Assembly (NCBI GenBank): GCA_028386065.3
Contig: JAKUCV010002549.1
Location: 138,398 to 202,397, forward strand
Source: Turnera subulata
Taxonomy: Eukaryota; Streptophyta; Magnoliopsida; Malpighiales; Passifloraceae
Reading direction: 5' to 3'
DNA: 64,000 bases
The notes beneath the pieces were generated by a model. It saw only the letters and a list, made by a program, of their open reading frames with translations. It searched no databases and had not been told where the DNA came from. Both the position numbers and the translations under genes were made by a program. Position 1 is the first letter of the stretch, and each line of letters begins with the position of its first letter. Below are positions 22,224-33,878 of the stretch, piece by piece.

Positions 22224-25200
22224 ATGTCATCGGAGCCCCAAAACCCTCCGCCTCCCGGACAAGGCGGCGGCGGAGGAGGAGAGGACTCGAAGGGGATCAG
22301 CAAGAAGGCCGCCAAGAAAGAGGCCGCCAAGCAGGAGAAGCTCCGCCGCCGCCAGGAGGAGGCTGCCGCAGCCGCCGCCTCCAACCTCTCCCTGGAGGAC
22401 AAGGAGGAGGGCCCGCTCGCAGGGAACTACGGGGACGTGCCCCTGGAGGAGCTGCAGTCGAAGGAGGAGGCGGATCTGGCGGAGTGGACCCCCGTAGGGG
22501 AGCTGAGCGAGGCCCTGAAGGACAGGGAGGTGTTGGTCCGGGGGAGGGCGCAGACTATGCGGGCGGTGGGGAAGAAGATGGCCTTCGTGGTGGTTAGGGA
22601 GAGAGGGTTCACGGTGCAGTGCGTGGTGACGGCGAAGCCCGAAGCGGTGAGCCCGCAGATGGTGAAGTTCGTGGCGGGGCTGAGCCGGGAGTCGATCGTG
22701 GACGTGCACGGGGTGGTGTCGGTGCCTGGCGTCCCCATCAAGGGGGCGTCCCAGCAGGTGGAGATTCAGGTGAGTAAGCTTTATTGCGTGAGCAGAGCCA
22801 TTCCTACCCTCCCTATCAGCATCGAGGACGCCGCCAGGAGCGAGCAGGAAATCGAAGAGGCTTCTCAGGTTGGTTGGGGTTTTGTTTTTTTTTTTTTCTT
22901 TTCCCCCTCTATTAATGGATTTTTACAAATTCAAAGTTATTTATTTGCTTATTTGTTCAGGCTGGAGAGCAGCTTGTGCGTGTTAATCAGGACACTCGGC
23001 TGAATTATAGAGTTTTGGACATACGGACTCCTGCTAACCAAGGAATTTTCCGAATCCAGTCTCAAGTCGGCACTGTTAGTTTGCAACACAGCCCTCTCCT
23101 TTTTCCTCCTTAACTTATGAATTTATTGTTTTCTTTCCAAAAAAAAAAGTTCAGGGCTGGACTCATCATATTCTGAATGGAACTTTGTTCTCTAGATAGA
23201 TAAAGTAGTTAGTCCAGGTACTATGGAATCTTTTATTGGAATAATATCTAGGCCATACTGACATTCGGTGTATAAAGAAAGTAAAATTGTTTGAATTGGG
23301 ATTGTTATGACTCACCATCTTCTTCTCACTAGTATTTTTGGCTACTTCTAGCACTTGAACTGGTAGAATATGCTGGCCTGTGACTGAATTTGTGTGATTG
23401 TGTAGATATTTAGGCAGTTCTTACTATCAGAGGGCTTTGTTGAAATCCACAGTCCAAAGCTGATAGCGGGCTCCAGTGAAGGTGGCTCTGCTGTGTTTAA
23501 ACTGGACTACAAAGGCCATCCTGCTTGCTTGGCTCAGTCTCCACAACTTCATAAGCAGATGGCTGTCTGTGGTGACTTTGGCCGAGTTTTCGAGATTGGC
23601 CCTGTTTTCCGAGCAGAAGACTCTTACACTCATCGGCACTTGTGCGAGTTTATAGGTCTTGATGTTGAGATGGAGATCAAGAAACACTATTCTGAGGTAA
23701 AATCCAGTTCTCCAATGCTTGTCTATTTCTGGGATGCTTTACTGTGTCGTGATTTGGTTTCTATTGGGAATTTGATTCCCTAAAATTTTTCTATACAGGT
23801 AATGGGCGTGGTGGGCCGCTTATTTGTTGCTATTTTTGACGGTTTAAATGCGAATTGTAGCACGGAACTTGCCGCTGTTGCGAGGCAATATCCTTTTGAA
23901 CCATTGAAGGTTATTATTTACTTTAACTTTCATGTCTGCCATTTTGCTTTTTACTGTAGATTTTAAATATCATTCACCTTCCTAAACACAAACATGTGTG
24001 ATATGAGAATATGGTCATTTGCATTGATGGTGTTGCTTTCTCTATACATCAAATCTCACTGCTGTCATTTCTCTGATCCACAGTACCTGCCCGAGACTCT
24101 GCGACTAACATTTGAAGAAGGGGTTCAGATGCTCAAGGTAAAATATTGAACTAGATTTTTTTGTGTCTATATATTGTGGATTTGCTTGTCTGTAGTGTTT
24201 TTATTCTCAAAAACAAGCACTTTTATGCAATTGAATTCTGTTCAAACTTTTAAGCTTGTTTAAATTTAATTTCTTCATGCCACAGGCTGCAGGATTTGAG
24301 GTTGATCCTTATGGAGATTTAAATACAGAAGCAGAGAGAAAACTCGGCCAGCTAGTTTTGGAGAAGTAATTCTATAATTTCTCATAAAAATATGTCTGTA
24401 TATATATATTTATATTTTCATGTAGTCACATGGTTAGGACTAATCTTCCTCTGAATGTAGGTATGACACTGAATTCTACATTCTTCATCGCTATCCTTTG
24501 GCTGTTCGGCCTTTCTATACCATGCCATGTTATGATGACTCAAAGTACAGCAACTCATTTGATGTCTTTATCCGAGGTGAAGTATTAGGTTTGCTGCATT
24601 TCTTTGTTTGAAACCTGTCCATTTGGGTTAATTTTTTTGCTTTCATATTGCACTTTGTTTTGTTGCGTTTTTTCATATGCTTGGCCAATGGGGAAAGCTA
24701 ACTAGTGACATGATTTATTTTCAATTGTGTTAGTTGGGCTTTCTGTTTTAATCTCTTTCTGAGAATCCTATTTCCATGCAGTTCATCTTCTGTGCACATA
24801 GAAGGCAAGTCCGGTCTGTTGCCTAATGTTTTGAGACGTGTTGTTTCCATTCTGTAGGTGAGGAGATAATATCCGGAGCACAACGTATTCATGTACCAGA
24901 GCTCCTGTCAGAACGTGCTAGAGCATGTGGCATTGATGCCAACACAATATCGACTTACATCGATTCTTTCAGGTATTCATTCGTATTCAGGTTCTTTTTT
25001 ACTCTTAGCTTCAATTGGTGGCTGTCAGTCTCTGATGGTTTTCCATTTTGTTATACAGTGATAGTAATGTAGGGAAAAAAAAAAAACTTGGGAATATTAA
25101 TCCTTGTTGGGTGCGTTCATTGTTAATTTTGCAGTAAAATGGTGGAACTTGCAATACAGTTGTATTAGTAGCACTAGACTAACGGATTTTGACTAAGCTA

Positions 25201-25619
25201 AAATGAAGATTGAGCCATGTATGGTATGTTAGAAATTGGTGAGTGTTGATGGATGGCATGAAAATACCTTCTGCTACTGTTTCTGTGAACTCCAGTCAAC
25301 ACAGCATGATATCTGCAAGTTCTGTTTTGTACTCGGTTACTTTTAGTTGATGATTTCCTGGATGTTATAATCAGTATATTAGTGGTGCTTTCAGCTTGAG
25401 AAGGGTGATGCGTTCTGGCATTGTTAGTCTCTAATGTGTCTGGTGGGTTGTGGGGAGATGTTGACGTAATTTTGCGGTTGCTCCCTTTGCAGATATGGTG
25501 CACCTCCACATGGAGGTTTTGGAGTGGGGCTGGAGCGAGTGGTGATGCTGTTCTGTGGTCTGAATAATATTCGCAAAACATCACTTTTCCCCCGTGACCC
25601 TCAAAGGATTGCCCCGTAA
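22224..25619 (+). CDS. AspRS: Aspartate--tRNA ligase, cytosolic (class II), nine exons
   Basis: The enzyme charges tRNA-Asp with aspartate in the cytosol. Exons: 22224-22868, 22961-23074, 23406-23696, 23799-23909, 24084-24137, 24286-24365, 24461-24576, 24858-24972 and 25493-25619. Every intron is GT-AG, and the sum is 1653 nt, 550 codons plus TAA, with frame kept throughout. The first ~60 residues form a Lys/Ala/Glu-rich basic extension ([20 protein letters not shown]), known in eukaryotic AspRS for RNA binding. An OB-fold anticodon-binding domain follows. The catalytic part shows QSPQLHKQM, class II motif 2 ([15 protein letters not shown]) and motif 3 ([14 protein letters not shown]). The end, [12 protein letters not shown], matches the family. 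In Arabidopsis one cytosolic paralogue is IBI1, the beta-aminobutyric acid receptor. I cannot tell which paralogue this corresponds to. Confidence 0.95.
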
Positions 25620-26729
25620 TGTTATGGTCAGCAACAGCAGCAGCAGCAGCTAATTCAGATGTCCGGTGACCCTTTCTACATTTTGCTTGACTGACCAAAA
25701 AGGAAAAATGTCACAGTTTATTCTTCCTTGACTTGCCATGCAAATGATTGCCGAGTGCTATCTGTACTTTTTTGCATATAGTTTCTAGTCAAATCATGCA
25801 TATAGCCACTTGGATCGTGGACTGCATTTGAGTTGGATGTCATCAAGATGTACGACGCCATAGAATAAGCACAGTTGAGGTCATGATGGTAACTCGGAAA
25901 ATTGTACATCTAAAATGATGCTTTCTTATGGGCTTACAACATGGTTTTAACAATGCTGTCGATTCCTTCGATTTTGGGTGAGATTACAAGAGCGTATATG
26001 ATGCACATATAACTTATTGATATGATTATATGCTGATTGAGACGACTGATAAATATTTATACAGCGATTGAGACGACTGATAAATAGTTGTATGAGAGAA
26101 CAAGATGTCTCCTGCACATCATGCTTGGTTAGTACACGGGGTCCAGCAAGTTTTATCCTTTTTGAATCAGTGGGAGTTTTGGAGATAAAAGGCATCAGTT
26201 CATAAGGCATCAATGCACCGTCTGCAGCAAGCAGTATATTATTTAGGGGATCCATGGTTTGTGTTCGGTTTTTAAACTTGTAGAAACGAAAACCCTGCAT
26301 TCTGCTGATATTTGGTTATCTTGCGGGAAATACAGAAGGCCTTACCTCTCTCTACACAGAGGAAGAAAAGCCTCATTGGAGTGTGGAGACTTGGAGAGTA
26401 CAGGAATTTGCTGCTTGTGACTTGTGTTATATATCTCTATTTAATAGTCCAAGAATCCTCTCACTGGCTTAGGTGTATATAAATCTCCAGTTCAAAAAAT
26501 AGGTGTATATAGGTCCAAAAGGAGGCCCCATTTTCCACGATCATGTATACATAAAGACTTTATGTTCTTGTTTTTTTTTTAAAAAAAAGAAAAAAAGGAA
26601 ATCTCGCTTGTTCCAGGCAGGCTTGGGAATTGGGTCAATAAGAGACTACAATGGCCCGATGAAATGTCAAAAGATCATGCGTGGTTTGGCCTTTAGCCTT
26701 CTCGAGAGAGGCGGTATCAAGCTTTCACC
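25620..26729. other. 3' flank of the synthetase gene and intergenic DNA
   Basis: It begins with the 3' UTR (a short CAG run at about 25635-25650). No further gene is seen. Around 26560-26600 is a T-run next to an A-run. The last part, from about 26712 (TATCAAGCTTTCACCAAAGAAGCATG), already belongs to the PELPK duplication, because the same phrase occurs downstream of copies 2 and 3. Confidence 0.55.
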
Positions 26730-26760
26730 AAAGAAGCATGGAGCAATACAAAAAAATGTA

Positions 26761-27375
26761 CATCGAGTTGGCGCCAATCAAGATGTTCTCTCTAGTTGGA
26801 GCCCGCCTCTAGAGTGTTGGTGGAAACTGAATTCCGAGGGGGCAGTGAAACAACCAGGGGATATAGCCTCTGCTGGAGGTGTTACTCGGGATCATGAAGC
26901 ACAATGAAGCAGGGGGGGTGGGGGGCAGGCCCGCCCTAGAGTTTGATTTTATATATATATGGTAATAATGTATCATGAATTACGAGGTAGCTCATTGGTT
27001 TATTGTCTCACTTTATTTCTGATTGGTTAAGGGTTTGAGTCTTGGCTTCGTCTTTTTTAAAGCCTGATGAAGCAGGAGGGGTTACTAATACTTGAAACAG
27101 ATGCACTTGCAGTGGTTGATTGGCTTACAGGACGTAGATTCAGAGATGGTCGGGAAAATATGCAGTCTTTTGAATAGGTGTTGGTATACTGTATCCACTT
27201 AGCTCACTCGGTAGCTGAACTAGCATTAGATTTTGATTTTGGCTCAGTTATTTTGAGCTCACCACATCATAAAATTCTACCTCTTATTGAGAGGGATAGA
27301 AGGGGACGTGATTTTTGTAGTTCCAATCTGATGTAACAGCTTTGTTTTGAATATAACATCGTTCCCCATAAAATA
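26761..27375 (+). mobile_element. 5'-truncated LINE with RNase H, inserted in the PELPK segment
   Basis: Direct repeats of 31 bp with two mismatches (26730-26760 and 27376-27406, starting AAAGAAGCATGGAGCAATA) flank the insert. Plus-strand frames give the LINE C-terminal RNase H. 26783-26905 has WSPPLECWWKLNSEGAV and GGVTRDH; the fold resumes at about 27090 with LETDALAVVDWLTGRRFR. The domain is interrupted by a SINE-like insert. Only the 3' end of the LINE was copied. Confidence 0.8.
26906..27070 (+). mobile_element. SINE-like insert within the LINE RNase H
   Basis: It interrupts the RNase H reading and is flanked by near-repeats TGAAGCAGGGGGGG and TGAAGCAGGAGGGG. It contains an A-box-like TAGCTCATTGGTT (about 26988) and a B-box-like GGGTTTGAGTCTTGG (about 27030) at the spacing of a tRNA-derived pol III promoter. 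The tail is T/A-rich rather than a clean A-run. Confidence 0.55.
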
Positions 27376-27607
27376 AAAGAAGCATGGAGCAATATAGAAA
27401 AATGTAAAGTGATCCATAACCACCAAATAATACATCTTTATTAATAAAGTGTTAATTCACACAAGATCGACCAATAAATAGAGGAACTGAACAATGATAC
27501 ACCCAGAAAAATACTGCTAGATGAAGTACAATAAAAGTTCATCACACTGCTTATATAGAAAATGTATGTTTGAAACATAAACCGGAAAGTGGAAATATCG
27601 TTTCTTT

Positions 27608-28276
27608 TTAAGGATTAGAAGTTGATTGAGGTGGCTTTGTGTTCTTGGGAGTGGTTGGAATGCCAGGGAATGCAGGCTTTGGCAGGTCAGGCAAATGGGT
27701 AGGAGGTGGCAATTCTGGTTTGGGAAGTTTTGGAATTTCAGGTTTTGGCAGCTGAGGGACTTCATGTTTGGGTTGTTGTGGAATTTCAGGCTTGGGAAGT
27801 TGAGGGACTTCAGCTTTGGGAAGTTCTGGGATTTCAGGCTTGGGAAGTTCTGGAATTTCAGGCTTGGGAAGTTGAGGGATTTCAGGTTTGGGAAGTTCTG
27901 GAATTTCAGGCTTGGGCACCTGAGGAACTTCAGGCTTGGGAAGTTCCGGGATGTCAGGTTTGGACAGCTGAGGCACTTCAGGGACTTGGGGCTTTGGTAG
28001 CTGAGGCACTTCAGGTTTGGGCAGCTGAGGGACTTTAGGCTTGGGAAGTTGTGGAATCTCAGGTTCGGGAATCGCAGGGACTTCGGGTTTAGGCAAAGTC
28101 GGGAATTGAGGAAGTGGTGGCAGTTCAGGCAAGGTGGGTTTAGGAAGATCAGGTACTTGGGATTTAGGGGACTCCAAAAGGTGGCGTGCCTCAGCCTGGC
28201 TATGGTGGCCCATCTGAAACAAACTTATCAGCAAAACTGCTAAACCGAAGGATGGAAGGCGAAGCTGGTAGGCCAT
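27608..28276 (-). CDS. PELPK-type proline-rich cell-wall protein, copy 1
   Basis: A 222-residue secreted protein. Residues 1 to about 29 form a signal peptide (MAYQLRLPSFGLAVLLISLF then a polar AEA cleavage region). The rest is an almost uninterrupted set of P-E-[LIV]-P-[KQE] pentapeptide repeats, ending in a short Ser/Thr/Pro tail. Arabidopsis PELPK1 (At5g09530) has the same architecture and is a cell-wall protein linked to growth and pathogen-responsive expression. The function here is inferred from that. One exon, no intron needed. The start is set by the signal peptide. A TATA box lies about 110 bp upstream, and the gene is first of three related copies. Confidence 0.88.
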   Translation of the reverse strand: MAYQLRLPSFGLAVLLISLFQMGHHSQAEARHLLESPKSQVPDLPKPTLPELPPLPQFPTLPKPEVPAIPEPEIPQLPKPKVPQLPKPEVPQLPKPQVPEVPQLSKPDIPELPKPEVPQVPKPEIPELPKPEIPQLPKPEIPELPKPEIPELPKAEVPQLPKPEIPQQPKHEVPQLPKPEIPKLPKPELPPPTHLPDLPKPAFPGIPTTPKNTKPPQSTSNP

Positions 28277-28385
28277 ATTTTATTTTGAAGCAAAGGACAC
28301 CCAAGGGAGCAGGATTTAAGTAAATATTGGTGCAAGTGTGCAAGTCTTGGTCACTGGTCTGTATCATGTTCAAGCTCTAATGGGT

Positions 28386-28392
28386 TTTTATA
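28386..28392 (-). promoter_or_regulatory. TATA box of PELPK copy 1
   Basis: The minus strand reads CTATAAAAAC, 110 bp before the ATG. The same box, with the same neighbouring words (CCACTTCCCAATCTATAAAA), stands 105-110 bp before the ATG of copies 2 and 3. Confidence 0.75.
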
Positions 28393-29369
28393 GATTGGGA
28401 AGTGGAAGAGAGTTGGGAAAGTTTCAAGGGGCGAGATAGATGGTTAGAAAAAAACTTATGTTGGTAGTTCAACATCCCACCTGTGCATTATAACACGTTG
28501 CATAGTATCTTCTTGACAACTTTTGAATTTGGAATAATAAAAATATGAAGTTATCCCTTGATTCGCTGCAACCAAACTAAGACTAAAATGTCAATTTAGT
28601 TCACCACACTTTACAATAAGGGAAGAATAATATTCCCAACTCAATCGACGATCAATTGGAGCTATTTTCATCTCTCGGAGTAATATTATAAAAATTGACA
28701 CGCGAATGGATCGTTTTGCTCCTCCTAGTGATCGATGAATGCTTAGAGTTCCCTTGTATTCCTTATATGAGTCGTGCTTTGCTGCCATGCCAGTGATAGC
28801 GTCATTGTCTCAATGACATCCTTTATAACTTTGGTTTGATCATTATTGAAACTTGTACTCTTATAATTCTTGAACAAAACTATGATCTTGGGCATGACAA
28901 CTCAACTTGTCACCTCAACTACTCAACCGCATACACTCCTCCTAACTAATGTCACTTATATTTCTTTTCCTAGTAAAACCGCATCACTTTACCTTCCAAC
29001 GTCACTCATTATTGAAAGCAAAAGCATAGCAAACCCCAGCCTATGGTCTCGTGGATATAATTGCTATTCCATCCAATTGTGTCATCTGTTTTCCATGGAT
29101 TGGAAGAAACGCGAAACAGCAAACTTTTATCATAGGACACTAAATTCGGAAATAGTTATCATGACTGGACCGCGGCCCAATCAGTTTAAACCGGTCAGGA
29201 ATTACATTTGTACTAGTGTACAGTTTCTTTGAGTGATTATTATTAATATCAAAATTAATATGAAATTATGCATAGAAATAGTAAATTTACTTATTTATGA
29301 ATAAATTAAGAAGAAGTAATGAAATGCTAGAGATTCTTCCCTAAATTTAAATTATTTATTTATCATAAT
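28393..29369. other. Upstream DNA of PELPK copy 1
   Basis: No gene is seen. 28440-28740 is recognisably related to the DNA upstream of copies 2 (40960-41240) and 3 (55390-55680), with shared phrases such as GAAGTTATCC-TTGATTCGCTGCA. Homology to copy 3 continues to at least 29110, for example around CCCCAGCCTATGGTCTCGT. Confidence 0.7.
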
Positions 29370-29607
29370 TAAAATAAGATTCTTTATATTTTTATTATTT
29401 ATAAATTAACTCTTAGCGGTACATATGGTATAAGTTATAATGTTAATAAAATTTTGATGGTTTCACTCTTTTTATCAATTTTAAATTTCTCTTTGTCTAT
29501 TTTATTTAATAAATTTTTTATTCACAAATGTTAATAATTTTTTCCTTTTACATAAAATTTCTATTACTTAAGGAATGATGTTTTTTAAAAGGTTAATATT
29601 GATAAAG
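29370..29607. repeat. Left piece of duplicated segment, matching 50222-50457
   Basis: Nearly every phrase from TAAGATTCTTTATATTTTTA to TTAATATTGAT is repeated at 50228-50457. The match stops exactly where the LTR element begins at 29608 and resumes after it at 37671 (CATTCATTGTGTTTTTCTC), so 50457 is the empty site. Confidence 0.88.
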
Positions 29608-32482
29608 TGAAACGCCCCGACCCGTATGTACCATGCACAGTAAACACGTGCCGAAACTGTAACGACCCAACCAAATAAAGCCCAGCATACAGTGTATACA
29701 ACAGAAACTCGGGCTCAACAGCCCAAAATAAAAACATCAATAACATTATAACTGGCCCAATGGCCCAACAATAGCAGTATAATGCACAACGGAAGACTTA
29801 ATAACTCACAAAGACACTGTATGTGACACTGATGCAAACTATGGATCCGAGTCCTGTCCAAGGGATAACGCCACAGCCTGTCTGGAATGCATCAAACCTG
29901 TACCACAAATAACTCATCCTACGGGATGAAAGCCCGCAGGTGAGGGGTGAGTCCGAAGTGCTCACCGACGAAGGATAGACAATCAATATGCAACACTATA
30001 AATTGCTCAAGTCGAAAACAAGCAAAAACTGCCAAATACATACCAAACCAAAAGACAAGACCCAAAACCGGTCCAAGACCAAAAAGACTCAAATAAAAAT
30101 TCAATTTCCAATTTTATCTTTCTGGGCCCCGTCACGGATAAGCTAGGGGTCAGACCTGGTCCTCAACATATTTCGGGTGCCAGACCAAATCCAAGAGAAC
30201 CCAGGGATCGACATCCCAAAAATAAGAACCCAGGGATAGACATCCCAAATATAATCACGGGATAGACATCCCAAGCATAGACATGCTTATCACAAGTAAC
30301 CTAGGTCAAGGCCACCACAAAACAGTCTTAAACCATCGAGTGGTACCACTACTTACCACGTGACAATTATATTATCATAATCCAAAACTAAATCACAGGG
30401 ATCAACATCCCTAACCAAAATACCGGGATAGACATTCCATCCAAAACCGAGGATCGACATCCTTATCACAAATTATTATTTAATCCATTATACTTATTCC
30501 AAAAGACACAACAATAGACATCCAAAACTCAGGATACTGGGATAAACATCCCGAACCAAACCACAACAAATGCAACAAACAACGGTGCAACAATCATCAA
30601 ACACAATAACCGAGTATTACAGGCACATATTGAAGGAAATCCATCCTCACCTTGGCCGATTACTCAACTCTGAACATAATGACCGGTTCGACGCCGGCTC
30701 CTCGGGAAACTGCCCGACATCAAAACCTATACAACAAAACAATATACTCACATAAATGCACATAATCGGTATGCTATGCTGCCAAAACTGCGAAATACCC
30801 CATCCCGGTTCGTATCCTTTATTATCATCTTTTACCGAAGATATTATACCGTACGTATATCCGAATATAATTTCGGTACCATACTTTAATTAAAACTTTC
30901 CTTTAAATATTTTTATAGAATAATTATACTTTTCCCAAAATATAATCACCATAATTTTCTGGAAAATATAACATATGTATATATATTTTTCCAAAATATT
31001 TTCCATAAAATATATTGCTTGCCAATAATAATTACCAAATATTATTATATTAGAAAACCATATTTCCAGAAGATATAATTATATAAACTTTATTTTCTGA
31101 AAATAAATATGAATTATAAAGATACATATATATATTTTCTAAAGACAAAATACATTTCCAAACCATTATATATCAACATAATAATTTAATTTTTTAGAAA
31201 TATTAATTATATATACTATATATATTTCCAGAAGTATTTCCATAATTTTCCAGAAAAATAATAACATTTCAGAAAATATAATCTTAATATATATCCTTTT
31301 CCAAATAAACATAATATTAATTTTCTAAAACAACGTATAATTACCTTAATTTTCAAAGAATCAAAGTATATATATATATTTCAAAACCCCAAACCCAGAA
31401 TATTACATATAATTTTCCAAAATAATATCTACCCTTTTTCTTCAGAAATTAATTAGCAAAAAATAGTTACATATATATAAATATATATTTTTATTTTTTA
31501 AAAAAATAAAGGAATCCGGACTGCACAGGACCCAACCCAGGCGCGACCCGGCCGCGACCCGCCCAGACGAATCGGGTCTCACCTTAGGAACGGCGGTCGG
31601 CGGCACGACAACGCGAGGGAAAACTGGCGTGGGCAAGAGGAGACGCTGGCGACGCGAGGAGCGGTGGAAGGGCGGCACTTGCCGTCGTCGGCAAGAGGCG
31701 GCAACCGTCGTCGGCAACGGCGCGTCACAGCGTTTCGGTGGACGGGAAGGCACGGGGGCGATGACAACAGGTTGGCGACATCATGGCGAGCATGCTGGTG
31801 GCGGCGGTGCGACGAGTGGCGGCGCCGATCGTCTTCCCGTGAACAGTAACCCGAGGGAGAGGAGGGTGACGAACTGTTCACTCCCGGGTTTTCCTTTTTT
31901 TTTTTCTTTCTATTTTTCTTTCACTTTCTTTTTTTTTTCTATTTTCTGTATTTATTTTTTTCTTCTTCTCTTTTTTTTTTCTTTTCCCTCTTCTCTTTTT
32001 ATTCCGATTCCTATTTCTTCTTTTTTTTTTCTCTTCTTTTTTTATTTCTTTTCTTTTTCTCTCTCTTTTCTTTTTCTCTCCTTTTCTCTCTCTCTTTTTT
32101 TTTTTTTCCTTCTCTTTCCCTCCTCTTCCTTTCTTCCTCTGCTTCCGATTTATAAACCGTGAAAATACTGTACAACGTGTGATCATTCAATAATGCAGCT
32201 TGTCTGTATTATGAAGCGAGTCCGGTCCGGACCAGAAAATAACTAATACCCCCTTAATTATTTTTCGGTGTGATTTTTCTGAGGATTTCGGGACCCGAAA
32301 AATACCAACTTTGGTCAGAAAAATCCACGGAAAAATCTCGAGCGCGGGAAAACCCTCGGTTACGAAAAACGACGCCCGATTTACCTTTAATTAATTACCC
32401 AAGATCAATTCATTCGATAAATCACTGTAAAAAGACTTTTACAGTCCCGGTAAAAATCCAAATTTTTACCCGGGCTGTTACA
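29608..32482 (-). repeat. 3' LTR of the LARD-like element
   Basis: The LTR is 2875 bp; on the minus strand it begins TGTAACAGCCCGGG and ends GGGGCGTTTCA. It holds the double hairpin 29918-29965, the hairpin array 30204-30552, the candidate exon 30651-30726, a donor-like AAG|GTGAGA at 31583/31582, a long pyrimidine tract (31890-32110, purine-rich in the sense strand) and a TATA box TTTATAAATC (32147-32156). Confidence 0.88.
30204..30552 (-). repeat. Array of eight short hairpins, LARD 3' LTR
   Basis: Plus-strand positions and arms: GGGAT/ATCCC at 30204, 30233 and 30259; AAGCAT/ATGCTT at 30273; AGGGAT/ATCCCT at 30397; GGGAT/ATTCC at 30425 (one decayed arm); AGGAT/ATCCT at 30450; GGGAT/ATCCC at 30539. 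Loops are four bases and nearly always end AC (CGAC, AGAC, CAAC, AAAC). Two of the hairpins (30259 and 30273) abut directly. Confidence 0.88.
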
Positions 32483-32628
32483 GTCTTTCCACCTTAAAAA
32501 GAATTTCGTCCTCGAAATTCCTTGTCTTATCCGTGGGTCCTACCACGATAAACTTCTGGCATACTATGCCAGGTGTCCAAACTCAACCCGAGATACCGCT
32601 TATACCCTTAAGCGACATCTCTTCCGCT

Positions 32629-32636
32629 TATAAATA
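32629..32636 (+). promoter_or_regulatory. TATA box for antisense ORF 1
   Basis: TATAAATA lies 41 bp before the ATG at 32670 on the plus strand, antisense to the LTRs. The spacing would give a transcript with a very short leader (about 10 nt, if initiation is about 30 bp downstream). Confidence 0.5.
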
Positions 32637-32669
32637 CCAACCTCATAACTGAGACACTCACTCTCAGCC

Positions 32670-33047
32670 ATGGACTCTCCACTAAGATAAAGAACTACCT
32701 CAGACTCCGAGGACAACAGCTACATCGGTGGCACTGCTTTCCCGACAAGCTCCGATGAAGAACCGCCAAAGAAGCGCTTCAAGACGAACATCGTCTGTCT
32801 GAAAGAACACATGGTCGCCTCCAGCAGACGGCGAAAGAAGCGTGCTGGCAAAGAAACTGTGGATCGGAAGGGCAAGGCAACGGCTGAAAGCAGCACTCCG
32901 CAGCAGACTCTGACGCAGCTGAACGTCTCACTGAGGAAGATCAGCTCGGCGGTGATGCAGATAGAACAGGTGTGTGCGGAACTCTTTCCTCACATGAAAA
33001 ACGTCCAAAAACTTGTAAAAGACTTAGAGAAGCATGTAACTCAATAG
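32670..33047 (+). pseudogene. Antisense ORF 1 of the LARD-like element, unrecognised basic/coiled-coil protein
   Basis: The frame from ATG 32670 to TAG 33045 is 125 codons, with one in-frame TAA at codon 7 (32688-32690); the ATG at 32811 gives an uninterrupted 78-residue tail. Visible parts are an acidic, Ser-rich start, a KKRFK patch, a strongly basic stretch (SRRRKKRAGKETVDRKGK, NLS-like) and a C-terminal amphipathic helix with heptad spacing (about the last 45 residues). No family recognised. The TATA box, start codon and composition suggest a real but recently broken gene. Confidence 0.5.
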
Positions 33048-33792
33048 AGTACTTCTTCTCCGTTGTAAAACCGTTATGAATAAGTAAAATAAGTTTTCTT
33101 TTTAATTCAAAACTCTTATGTTATGAAGTCTTATGTTAAATAGAAAATTAAAACATCTCAAAGCAAAACAAAAATCAACAATAAGAATATAAAATCAAAC
33201 ATAAAAAGATTAAAAACAAAATTCGTTTAACAAAACCGAAACGTAAAGAAGTTAAAACACAAAACATGTTTTCATATTCGGCGCTCTAGATCGATCGTAA
33301 ACATCCTCGATCCCGAGAAATGTAATGTACACAGCTAACGGTGACGTCGGTTTCCCTCGTGAAAAAGATATCAGTTAACTCGCAAGGTGATGATCACGAG
33401 CACGTCCTGTGTCCCTCGAAAAAAACGATATCCACTTGTTCACAAATTCTGCATGAGCCAAAAACGTCTGTCAAGTCTTGTATCCCTCCATGATGTCCGA
33501 ACAGGTGTAAGCTTGTCGCACATGCGCTCTACTCGAGATATGGTCCCATCAGTCTAGCCTCAACGGTCACGGATGCATGTGGTAAAAGATGTAGAAAATA
33601 ATGAAAACCATAAAAAAAACGCCAAGGTAGCCAGAGCGATAGAAAATCATGAGATGGGAAGGGGCTGAAAAACACTTGCGTTTGTAGCCCGAAAAACATA
33701 TAAAGTGGCGAAGCAATAAATGAAGCAACGGCAAAATTTTCAAAAAGCAAAATCTTGAAAATCGAAAACAGTAATCATGCTCCCCATAAGAG
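33048..33792. other. Spacer between the antisense ORFs
   Basis: No gene on either strand. The middle is A-rich; 33340-33440 has two related phrases ending in GATATC (TCCCTCGTGAAAAAGATATC and TCCCTCGAAAAAAACGATATC), an imperfect direct repeat about 75 bp apart. Confidence 0.5.
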
Positions 33793-33800
33793 TATAAAAG
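33793..33800 (+). promoter_or_regulatory. TATA box for antisense ORF 2
   Basis: TATAAAAG lies 86 bp before the first in-frame ATG (33879) on the plus strand. It is the second well-formed antisense TATA box in this interior. Confidence 0.5.
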
Positions 33801-33878
33801 ACGGTGCGGTGAGGTGTAAATCATCAAAAGCATTTGAGAGAGAGTTTGCAACACGTTTTGAAAAATAAACACAAAAAC

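Noticed and set aside
22064..22709. Alternative frames over exon 1 of the synthetase gene
   Set aside because: Shadows of a GC-rich exon. Only the 22224 frame joins to the other exons and matches the enzyme family.
27626..28243. Long plus-strand frames with FRLGKLRDFRFGKFW-like repeats over the PELPK genes (also 40128-40769 and 52329-52795)
   Set aside because: They are the antisense reading of the pentapeptide repeats. The minus-strand frames have the signal peptide and match the PELPK family.
30204..30552. CRISPR-like array of regularly repeated words
   Set aside because: Spacing is irregular, units are palindromic 14-16-mers inside a plant LTR, and no spacers or cas genes exist.
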